From Acidobacteriota bacterium (GTDB lineage: Bacteria; Acidobacteriota; Terriglobia; Acidiferrales; UBA7541): a stretch of 5,870 nt of DNA. How positions within the stretch are numbered: the first letter of the stretch is position 1; the number at the start of each line of letters is the position of its first letter. Of this stretch, positions 1 through 5,299 are shown in pieces. A model generated the notes under the pieces. It saw only the letters and a program-made list of their open reading frames with translations. It made no database searches and was not told the origin of the DNA. Location of the stretch: NCBI GenBank assembly GCA_003224075.1, contig QHYF01000169.1, positions 1-5,870 on the forward strand. Direction: 5' to 3'. The translations under genes and the position numbers were made by a program.

Positions 1-550
1 CAAATCCGCCGATCGTCGCCACTTCCGCTACTCCCGGAACGGTTTCGAACTGATAGCGGAGGTACCAATCCTGAATGCTGCGCAAGTCGGCAAGACTGCG
101 CTGGTGGCTGCGGTCCACAAGGACGTACTCGTAGACCCAGCCCGCACCTGTGGCGTCCGGTCCAATCACCGGATGGACGTTCGCCGGGAGCCCTCCCTCG
201 ATTTGCTGCATATATTCGAGAACCCGCGAGCGCGCCCAATACAAATCGGTTCCGTCTTCGAAGACGACGAAGACGTAGGAATCGCCAAACATGGTCTGCG
301 CGCGCACGGCTTTGACGTGCGGAGCGGCAAGTAGTTTAGTGACGATGGGATAGGTGACTTGGTCCTCGATGAGGCTCGGCGGTTGGCCGGTCCACGAAGT
401 GTGAATGATGACTTGCACGTCGGAAATGTCCGGTAACGCGTCCAGTGGAATGCGGCGCAGCGACCAGATTCCCGCGAGCACAAGAAGGAGCGTTCCCGTA
501 AACACCAGGAAGCGATTGCGCGCGCACCAGTCGATCCATCGCCCGATCAC
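1..550 (-). CDS. cusA: CusA/SilA-type heavy-metal RND efflux pump, N-terminal part (runs off window)
   Basis: Inner-membrane proton-driven pump of the heavy-metal RND family; it takes monovalent copper/silver from the periplasm and passes it to an outer-membrane channel through the CusB adaptor. Only the first 183 codons are present; the family is about 1,040 residues. Visible: TM helix 1 at about residues 14-31, then PLDALPDISDVQV (35-47), FGDSYVFVVFEDGTD (88-102), YWARSRVLEY (104-113) and GPDATG (130-135), all close to remembered E. coli CusA. The P-x-DALPD-x-SDVQV form fits the Cu/Ag branch better than CzcA, which has an AVPD-x-T-type sequence. The metal-relay methionines and the TM4 acidic residues lie outside the window, so substrate is inferred. 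The start is GTG at 550, chosen because GGGAGG lies 8 nt upstream and the N-terminus aligns with the family. The start is 1 nt past the cusB stop, suggesting translational coupling. Confidence 0.95.
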   Translation of the reverse strand, partial: MIGRWIDWCARNRFLVFTGTLLLVLAGIWSLRRIPLDALPDISDVQVIIHTSWTGQPPSLIEDQVTYPIVTKLLAAPHVKAVRAQTMFGDSYVFVVFEDGTDLYWARSRVLEYMQQIEGGLPANVHPVIGPDATGAGWVYEYVLVDRSHQRSLADLRSIQDWYLRYQFETVPGVAEVATIGGF

Positions 551-551
551 G

Positions 552-2114
552 CTACATTCCTCCCGTTGCGTTCACGCTCAGTTGTTTGCTGGCAATGGTT
601 TGCCCGTTCTTTTTCGCTAAGATCGTGACCTGCCAAGTTCCCCCGCTTTCCATCTGGCCGGCACCCTCATAGAGCCCGCTGCCTTTTTCTGCGAGAGGAA
701 CCTGCGTCCGCATGGCGGCCATGCCCATCGCCGGCATCGCGGGCATTGAGAATGTGACAGACACTTCAGCGCCCGCGATCGCTCCTCCGTTCGCGTCCAT
801 GAGTTTCACGCGGAAAGTGTTAGTGCCCTTGTGCGGAGGAGACGGATCGGTTGAAAGCTCAATATTTGTTTGGGGTGCATTCATTGCTCCCGCACCGCCA
901 ACGCCAGGTGGCGGCGGAACGAAAGAACCGAGAGCCGCCTGGAGCTGGCTTTCCGAATCGATCAGAAAATTCGCGGACGTGACGATTTGCTCGCCTTCCT
1001 TGAGGCCTTTCGTGACAATGAAATCGTCTCCGGCGCGAGCGCCAAGCTCCACCTCACGCGGTTCGAGGTATCCGTCGCCCCGATTCACGAAAACAACTTG
1101 GCGCGTGCCCGACTGCAAGACGCCTGTTGCAGGAATCACCAGATGCTTTCCTGCGCTGACCTTGAGCGTGGCGTTTACAAACATGCCCGGTATAAGTTTC
1201 AGACCGGGATTCGGGAATACGAGCCGCACGCGCGTGGTGCGCGTCATCATGTCGACCTGCGGGTAGATGAAATTTACGCGGCCTTCGAAGGTGCGTCCCG
1301 GATAGGTGTCCACGGTGAGCGTCGCGCGGTCGCCGGTCTTGATTCTTCTCATGTCTGTTTGAAACACATCGGCCAAGACCCAAACCGTCGAGAGATCGGC
1401 GACGGAATAGAGGCGCGTCTCCGGCTGAACGGTTAGATTGGGCAAGGCGTTGCGTTCGGTGATGTAGCCGGAGACCGGCGATTCGACCGTGAGTTCCTGC
1501 TGCACCTGGCCTGTGGATTCGAGTCTTGCGATCTCTTTCTGTGGCACTCCCCACTGCCTGAGCCGTTCGGCCGCTGCTTCCAAAAGGGACGCTGCACCTT
1601 CGCTTACGCGTGGAACAGTGCTTCCGGCCACGCGCTGCTGATTTTGTTTCGCTACCAGGTACTCGCGCTCCGTCGCCGCGAGTTCCGGGCTATAGATGGT
1701 GAAGAGCGGCTGATCCTTGCGGAGATACTGATACGTGGCGTCGGCAAAGACCTTCTGGATGTATCCGGAATATCGCACCTGCACATAGGAGAGTCGTGTT
1801 TCATCGACCGCGACGTTTCCAGTGACACGAATTTCATCGCCCACGACTTTGCTCTCAACGCGGCCCATGCGAACGCCGATGCTCTGCATTCGTTCCGGCG
1901 AAAGTTGAACAGGTACGAGGGCAGCCTCGTGAGGCGCCATGGCCGCGCTTTCCCAACCGTTCGGCGTGCTCTTAGTCATTTCGTCGGAACCGGGTTGCAT
2001 GGCCGCTTCCGTTTTCTTGTGCTGCGCGGAGCGCCACCACAGACCGCTGAGAATTCCGATGAGCGCGATATTGCCCACAAGTGCCAAGGCGAACGCATTT
2101 CGATAGTTCCGCAT
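552..2114 (-). CDS. cusB: CusB-type periplasmic adaptor (membrane fusion protein) with C-terminal YtkA/FixH-like domain
   Basis: Periplasmic adaptor linking the RND pump to the outer-membrane channel, 520 aa. A single N-terminal hydrophobic anchor at about residues 7-27 lacks a lipobox. It is followed by a family-typical entry (VQLSPERMQSIGVRMGRVE, about 69-87), a barrel-sandwich part (GYIQKVFADATYQYLRKDQPLFTIYSPEL, quoted in two halves: GYIQKVFADATYQ at 117-129 and YLRKDQPLFTIYSPEL at 130-145), an alpha-hairpin (about 146-200), and beta-barrel and membrane-proximal domains (to about 395). A Pro/Gly-rich linker (FVPPPPGVGGAG, about 398-409) leads to an immunoglobulin-like region (about 416-516) resembling YtkA/FixH domains. 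That region carries a Met-rich strand, FSMPAMPAMGMAAM (about 455-468). E. coli CusB is about 407 aa, so the extra length is this domain. A metal-binding role for it is inferred. The start ATG at 2114 has GAGGAAG just upstream. Confidence 0.95.
   Translation of the reverse strand: MRNYRNAFALALVGNIALIGILSGLWWRSAQHKKTEAAMQPGSDEMTKSTPNGWESAAMAPHEAALVPVQLSPERMQSIGVRMGRVESKVVGDEIRVTGNVAVDETRLSYVQVRYSGYIQKVFADATYQYLRKDQPLFTIYSPELAATEREYLVAKQNQQRVAGSTVPRVSEGAASLLEAAAERLRQWGVPQKEIARLESTGQVQQELTVESPVSGYITERNALPNLTVQPETRLYSVADLSTVWVLADVFQTDMRRIKTGDRATLTVDTYPGRTFEGRVNFIYPQVDMMTRTTRVRLVFPNPGLKLIPGMFVNATLKVSAGKHLVIPATGVLQSGTRQVVFVNRGDGYLEPREVELGARAGDDFIVTKGLKEGEQIVTSANFLIDSESQLQAALGSFVPPPPGVGGAGAMNAPQTNIELSTDPSPPHKGTNTFRVKLMDANGGAIAGAEVSVTFSMPAMPAMGMAAMRTQVPLAEKGSGLYEGAGQMESGGTWQVTILAKKNGQTIASKQLSVNATGGM
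559..564 (-). promoter_or_regulatory. Ribosome binding site of cusA inside the end of cusB
   Basis: GGGAGG on the minus strand lies 8 nt before the GTG at 550 and within the last codons of the adaptor gene. It decides the GTG start for the pump and suggests coupled translation of the two genes. Confidence 0.75.
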
Positions 2115-2127
2115 GTTTCTTCCTCTC

Positions 2128-3489
2128 TTAGCGCAGTGACAATCCCGTGATCTGTTCGAGCCGGGCGATGGCCGTCTCGTACTCCGCCACGTTCTGCCAG
2201 TACTCCTCGTCGAGGTGCAGCACGTCGAGAAAGGCCGTTAGCAGCGCTTGGAAATCCTGCTTGTTCGATTGGTACGTTGCGAGGCCGGCCTGAAACTCCG
2301 CCCGTGCCTGGGGAGCCAGCCCTTCGCGGTGAATCTTGAGAACCTCGGAGGTTTGCTGCGCGATGACGTACTGCGCGCGCAGTTCCGATGCAACTTGTTG
2401 GGACTGGGCCTGGAGTTCGCTGCGGGCGCGGGACTGCTCTGCTTCCGCTTGCGCAAGTTCGGGGCGTTGCTTGCGTCCGCGGTAGATGGGCACGCGCACA
2501 CCGAAGCTCAGCATGTAGTACGCGCGGAACTGAGTCGGGTCGGTGCGTTGCCACATGTACTGCACGTTGAAGTCCGGGTAAAAATCCTTGCGCGCGAGGT
2601 TGACCTGAAGAGACTGTTTTTCGATCATCTTCTGTGCGCTCGCGAGCTCCGGATTCTGGACTTGCGCCGCGGCCAGAAGATCGGCATAGGTCTGAACGAG
2701 TGGCGTTTCGACTAGACCCGTCGGCTCGATGTCCGGCGAATCCTGAGCACGGTTGAGGAGCTGCTTCAATTGGGCTTGGCGCTTGCCCACTTCCAGGTGG
2801 TGCATGGCAATTTCGCGAAGCAGCTTCGTCTGTTGCAGCTGCGCTTGGAGCAAATCCTGCTGCGTCCCCATGCCCGAGCGGTAGCGTCCGTCCGCTGCTT
2901 TCTCGACTTGCTGGAGTAGCTGTCCGTCGCTTTCAAGGATTCCGAGAGTCTTCGCGAGATAGGCAAGCTGGAAATATGCTGATTTGACTTCGGCGAGGAT
3001 CGAGCGGCGTACGGACTCGTATTGCTGCTGCACAAGGTCAGCCTCTCGCTTCGCTATCTCGCCTTTAAGCCGCAGTTTTCCTGGATAGGGAAAGTCCTGA
3101 GAGACGCCGAGGCCAATATAGGCGAAGTCGCTGTTTGTATATCCAGCGAAAGGTCTCGGGCTTCCGACATTGACCTGCTGTAGATTGAATTGTGGATCGG
3201 GAAGCGTCGAGACTTGTGAAGGAATTTGCTTCGCGGACTGCCAGCCTTGGCGCGCGGCCTGAATCTGCGGATTGTTCTGCTCCGCCTCGCTTAACAAATC
3301 CTGTAGCGGAGCGACAGCTTCGGAATGCGGATGTTGCTGCGGCGGCAAGGCAACTTGAACCGAGCCGCCGGTTTGTTCTTGGCCGAAGGTTCTCGGTGCT
3401 TGCGCGAAAGAACTGAGAAGTACCGTAAGGCAGAGAATGCGGACTACAAAGAATTCATTTTGCGGTTTTTCGCCGCGTAATGCCGACAT
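2128..3489 (-). CDS. cusC: TolC/CusC-family outer-membrane efflux channel
   Basis: Outer-membrane channel of the tripartite efflux system, 453 aa, a usual length for the OEP family. An N-terminal secretion signal has a hydrophobic core at about residues 14-29 (FFVVRILCLTVLLSSFAQA) and probable cleavage before or near Q37. There is no canonical lipobox, unlike E. coli CusC, so it is probably not lipidated. Two OEP repeats follow, rich in Gln/Glu/Ala/Leu heptad-like helices. The first has NNPQIQAARQGWQSAK and DFPYPGKLRLKGEIAKREAD. The second has QNPELASAQ, DFYPDFNVQYMW, FGVRVPIYRGRKQRPELAQA and the C-terminal EYETAIARLEQITGL, all typical of metal-efflux OEPs. It sits 13 nt upstream of cusB. The start ATG has AGGAGG at 8 nt spacing. 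The symbol is assigned by operon position and family, since OEP sequences alone predict substrate poorly. Confidence 0.93.
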   Translation of the reverse strand: MSALRGEKPQNEFFVVRILCLTVLLSSFAQAPRTFGQEQTGGSVQVALPPQQHPHSEAVAPLQDLLSEAEQNNPQIQAARQGWQSAKQIPSQVSTLPDPQFNLQQVNVGSPRPFAGYTNSDFAYIGLGVSQDFPYPGKLRLKGEIAKREADLVQQQYESVRRSILAEVKSAYFQLAYLAKTLGILESDGQLLQQVEKAADGRYRSGMGTQQDLLQAQLQQTKLLREIAMHHLEVGKRQAQLKQLLNRAQDSPDIEPTGLVETPLVQTYADLLAAAQVQNPELASAQKMIEKQSLQVNLARKDFYPDFNVQYMWQRTDPTQFRAYYMLSFGVRVPIYRGRKQRPELAQAEAEQSRARSELQAQSQQVASELRAQYVIAQQTSEVLKIHREGLAPQARAEFQAGLATYQSNKQDFQALLTAFLDVLHLDEEYWQNVAEYETAIARLEQITGLSLR

Positions 3490-3632
3490 TTTATTTGCCT
3501 CCTGAGAAGGCCTGAGAATTCCGGTGATCGAGAGTGTGGAAGTGTGGTCCGCGCTGTGAATACGAACTCAGCAGCACAGAGCCTAATTAGGGACACAAAT
3601 GGAGTGTGCAGGACGCACGCCAATAGATAGGT
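3490..3632 (-). other. 143-nt spacer between the small protein and the channel gene
   Basis: No gene is seen. It contains a perfect 10-bp palindrome CCTAATTAGG at 3582-3591 and a short direct repeat TTCTCAGG just before the Shine-Dalgarno. No clear stem plus T-run terminator and no confident promoter is visible. The spacer could hold a second promoter for cusCBA, so whether the small gene is cotranscribed with cusCBA is open. Confidence 0.4.
3498..3503 (-). promoter_or_regulatory. Strong ribosome binding site of the outer-membrane channel gene
   Basis: AGGAGG on the minus strand, 8 nt before the ATG at 3489. It supports this start, although the N-terminus carries about 13 residues before the signal-peptide core. 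Confidence 0.8.
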
Positions 3633-3986
3633 CTAAATCAGAAGGGAGGCGTGAAGTGTATAAAGCTCTGGAGGGGAATGTTGCGGAGCTTCGACGCCAA
3701 CACGTTGCAACCAAACCAATCGGACCGCCTCAACCGATGCGAAGGGTTCAACGAGCGTAATAGCAGGCGCATTCAGTGAGACGCGCGCCGTCGGAAGCAT
3801 ATTCGGGCTTTGCCCGGAAACCATCGCCTTACAGCAATCGTGGCTTTGATTTGCGGGCGTGCAAGGCATGGAGCCACAGCATTTCATGCTCTCCTGGTCC
3901 GGCGTCATGGCAGACATGCAGTCTGCGAATTGCAGGAACAACAAAGCGCCTGCTGCCAGCACCAGGAATAGTCTCTTGCAATTCAT
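3633..3986 (-). CDS. Small secreted Cys/Met/His-rich protein, probable periplasmic metal binder
   Basis: No named family recognised; 117 aa. A signal peptide is clear: KR at residues 4-5, hydrophobic core LFLVLAAGALLFLQF (6-20), cleavage near residues 21-27. Cys23 follows FAD, which does not fit a standard lipobox. After it comes a dense cluster of soft-metal ligands: M24, M27, M34, C36, C37, M40, C42, H49, C51, C52, M55, M63. Two CC pairs are present (KCCGSMPC and HDCCKAM). The C-terminal half (about 65-117) is Pro/Val-rich, low in Cys and without a recognisable domain. It is the first gene on the efflux-operon strand, 143 nt before the channel gene, where a CusF-like chaperone would make sense, but it has no CusF OB-fold features. 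A Cu(I)/Ag(I) scavenging or sensing role is inferred. The ATG at 3986 fits the signal peptide; the upstream Shine-Dalgarno is weak. Confidence 0.75.
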   Translation of the reverse strand: MNCKRLFLVLAAGALLFLQFADCMSAMTPDQESMKCCGSMPCTPANQSHDCCKAMVSGQSPNMLPTARVSLNAPAITLVEPFASVEAVRLVWLQRVGVEAPQHSPPELYTLHASLLI

Positions 3987-4120
3987 ACTGCTCTGACTCT
4001 AGGGACATTAGACGCACGAGTCAAGGATTCGATGCACTCTAGGTCCGCCTCAGCCAACAAAGCCGAGTGTCCCACGAGCATACCTGCTTCTGAAGCACGG
4101 GTTCTACTTTGTCAAAACTG

Positions 4121-4136
4121 CGGCAGAATTCTGCCG
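4121..4136. promoter_or_regulatory. Perfect 16-bp palindrome, candidate operator
   Basis: CGGCAGAATTCTGCCG is identical to its reverse complement. It lies about 135 nt upstream of the small-protein start. On the minus strand a TTGACA hexamer begins 5 nt after it, a position compatible with a regulator binding next to the -35 region. Which regulator would bind is unknown. A chance occurrence or a dispersed genomic repeat is also possible. Confidence 0.4.
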
Positions 4137-4295
4137 ACAAAATAGGAATCCGCGCAATCCCCTGGTTGCCAAGCCGCTCTAGTCTATTGTTCTTGCTGTC
4201 GAGGCATTTCGGCGGCCCAGGGTCCCGCAGCATCTTCATACGGGTTGCGCCGCGTCGGAACTCCCCGATAGTGGCCGGCTCGGCCTACGCGAAGA

Positions 4296-4316
4296 TGCGG
4301 CAAATTTTTGGCAAAA
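4296..4316. repeat. Degenerate second copy of the palindromic motif
   Basis: Aligned without gaps to 4119-4139 it matches at 15 of 21 positions, with the left half TGCGGCA identical and the right half decayed (TTGGCAAAA instead of CTGCCGACA). The copies start 177 bp apart. They may be paired operator sites or members of a dispersed repeat. Confidence 0.3.
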
Positions 4317-4328
4317 TGGTTTTTGATG

Positions 4329-4356
4329 ACGATTCCCCCTATGAGGGGGGAATCGT
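4329..4356. terminator. GC-rich hairpin, 11-bp stem and 6-nt loop, terminator-like but without a T-run
   Basis: ACGATTCCCCC (4329-4339) pairs perfectly with GGGGGAATCGT (4346-4356) around the loop TATGAG. On the minus strand it lies 31 nt beyond the CCA end of the tRNA-like sequence, where a terminator for it would sit. The stem is followed there by CATCAAAAA instead of a run of T, so an intrinsic terminator is doubtful. Confidence 0.35.
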
Positions 4357-4385
4357 GAATCGCCGCGTATTTATTGATGATTTTG

Positions 4386-4547
4386 AATGGTGGGCCTGGC
4401 TGGACTTGAACCACCGACCTTCCCGATCTTATCGGGACGCTCCAGCCAATGACTCGATGTAGGCCCGTGGATTGACTTTTCATGACGTAGGTATGAAACG
4501 CCATAGAGAGCCAATGGTGGGCCTGGGTGGACTTGAACCACCGACCT
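4386..4547 (-). repeat. Tandem 35-bp direct repeat formed by two tRNA 3' ends
   Basis: The blocks at 4386-4420 and 4513-4547 are identical except for one base (4400 versus 4527), with a 127-bp period. Each spans AATGG plus the acceptor, T arm and variable region of tRNA-Ile in antisense. They could mark two successive integration events or a small deletion-prone cassette. Confidence 0.7.
4388..4466 (-). pseudogene. Degenerate full-length tRNA-like sequence related to tRNA-Ile
   Basis: 79 nt ending in encoded CCA. The acceptor arms GGGCCT and AGGCCC pair. The T-arm region matches the right copy except for one base (4400), which creates a G-G mismatch at pair 50-64. The D arm does not form a normal GCTC/GAGC stem. 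The anticodon arm is TCCCG-ATAAGAT-CGGGA, a perfect stem whose loop would present AAG (Leu) rather than GAU, while the variable region is short, unlike true tRNA-Leu. It is probably a decayed or recombined tRNA-Ile copy and is unlikely to be a working tRNA. Confidence 0.5.
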
Positions 4548-4559
4548 CGCCCTTATCAG
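4515..4559 (-). pseudogene. 3' half of tRNA-Ile(GAU), probable attachment-site remnant
   Basis: Read on the minus strand, the sequence runs from the anticodon loop CTGATAA (anticodon GAT) through GGGCG, AGGTC, the T arm GGTGG-TTCAAGT-CCACC and the acceptor strand CAGGCCC to discriminator A and CCA. Similarity to tRNA-Ile stops at the anticodon loop: the preceding CTACG cannot form the anticodon stem with GGGCG, and no D arm or 5' acceptor strand follows. A clean break at the anticodon loop is the known signature of tyrosine-integrase attachment sites in tRNA genes. The polarity puts the element side at coordinates above 4560. Confidence 0.7.
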
Positions 4560-4641
4560 CGTAGCGTGGTTAGGTTTTACAACAACTTACAAGACCGCTG
4601 GGACTGCCAAACTACGCGGAAGTCATATAAGACGCAGGTTC

Positions 4642-4664
4642 TTGTGGGTTGGGTTGTGGGTTGG
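4642..4664 (+). repeat. Short tandem repeat TTGTGGGTTGG, two copies with 12-bp period
   Basis: An 11-mer occurs at 4642-4652 and again at 4654-4664, about 80 bp to the element side of the tRNA break. Closely spaced direct repeats next to a core site can be integrase arm sites, but two copies alone are weak evidence. Confidence 0.35.
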
Positions 4665-4900
4665 AAAAACTCCACGAACTGCGAAGCGGCCGCCCACATT
4701 CATTTCCTAGAATCCAGGAGTGAATGACGAGATGTGCGTTTAAGCTACCGGACGACCGTCGTGCGATTGCGTGTTTACAAGGCCGACTCCGCAGAACCCC
4801 TTCTGTGGATCCTAAGCCCTTCGGCCACGTTCATGGGGATCTCCTGTTGATTGGCAATCACCTGTGGATTTCGGGGGAATCCTGAGTCGGCTTCATCGTC

Positions 4901-5137
4901 TCAGGGCTTTACCTGACCATGGAATCCAAATTCTTCCGACACAACAAATGCTGTCTTCACTGGATTGAAAGGCCTCGCACAGCGCGTATAGTTCGAGACC
5001 GGACGAGAAGGGCCACGAATCCAGGACGAACGGCCCGCGCTGTAGCCCCCGCCAACGCCGAACGATTGGCCACCCCTCCATCGCAGCTCTAAACCGACCG
5101 AGATTTGAGTACTGTCGTGGTGCGACCTCTTGAGCAT
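4901..5137 (-). CDS. Hypothetical ORF, possibly an outer-membrane protein fragment
   Basis: A 78-residue reading with ATG at 5137; the same frame stays open further up to an ATG at 5380, which would overlap the signal-peptide start of the plus-strand gene. The segment STQISVGLELRWRGGQSFG followed by VGGGYSAGRSSW alternates polar and hydrophobic residues with Gly and aromatics, as in beta-strands of outer-membrane barrels. The C-terminus (GFHGQVKP) lacks the final aromatic residue of a complete barrel. No family is recognised and no strong Shine-Dalgarno is seen. It may be a remnant or a chance ORF. Confidence 0.25.
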   Translation of the reverse strand: MLKRSHHDSTQISVGLELRWRGGQSFGVGGGYSAGRSSWIRGPSRPVSNYTRCARPFNPVKTAFVVSEEFGFHGQVKP

Positions 5138-5299
5138 TGCAATCTTCTCTGGCAGCGGAAGCTGCGGCAAGCAGAGCGAAACAAGCTGCACAAACAGCCG
5201 CAGATCATCGCCCCAGTGACCCGGCAAATCCTTCGCGGGCACCCCTCTTGCCAGCAGCGGCACGATGCTCCGTTCCCGATAGCAGACAGACTCTACAGA

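Larger units (their letters stand above)
3987..4387. other. Non-coding region upstream of the efflux operon
   Basis: About 400 bp without a supportable gene. ORFs here have no family-like content. The minus strand should hold the operon promoter. A TTGACA occurs at 4110-4115 on the minus strand directly after the 16-bp palindrome (4121-4136), but no good -10 box sits 16-18 nt downstream. The region also holds a degenerate second copy of the palindrome (4296-4316) and a GC-rich hairpin (4329-4356). Confidence 0.5.
4560..5299. other. Stretch without a convincing gene, possible mobile-element or decayed DNA
   Basis: About 740 bp between the tRNA scar and the right-hand gene. No integrase, transposase or terminal inverted repeats are recognised. 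It contains the G/T-rich tandem repeat and a weak minus-strand ORF (4901-5137). It also has a 19-codon minus-strand ORF at 4775-4834 preceded by a good AGGAG (4841-4845), which is too short to interpret. Confidence 0.4.

Noticed and set aside
712..1436. Long plus-strand ORFs opposite the adaptor gene
   Set aside because: Antisense shadows of a clearly coding, family-matching minus-strand gene.
4110..4115. Minus-strand TTGACA as the -35 box of the operon promoter
   Set aside because: No acceptable -10 hexamer occurs 16-18 nt downstream, so a promoter was not annotated.
4039..4239. 66-codon minus-strand ORF upstream of the small protein
   Set aside because: It reads through the palindrome and the presumed promoter region, and shows no domain-like composition.
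4109..4462. 117-codon plus-strand ORF ending in an LDLNHRPS-type sequence
   Set aside because: Its C-terminal part is antisense translation of the tRNA-like sequence, and the rest crosses the palindrome and hairpin. DLNHRP peptides are a familiar artefact of tRNA-Ile antisense reading.
4527..4727. 66-codon plus-strand ORF beginning MDLNHRPRPYQ
   Set aside because: It starts within the antisense of the tRNA-Ile fragment; the remainder has repeat-derived VGWVVGW and no family features.
4752..4762. Small inverted repeat ACGAC-C-GTCGT
   Set aside because: A 5-bp arm is expected by chance and there is no supporting context.
4775..4834. 19-codon minus-strand ORF with good AGGAG spacing
   Set aside because: Too short and without recognisable content; it could be the start of a truncated gene, but nothing downstream continues it.
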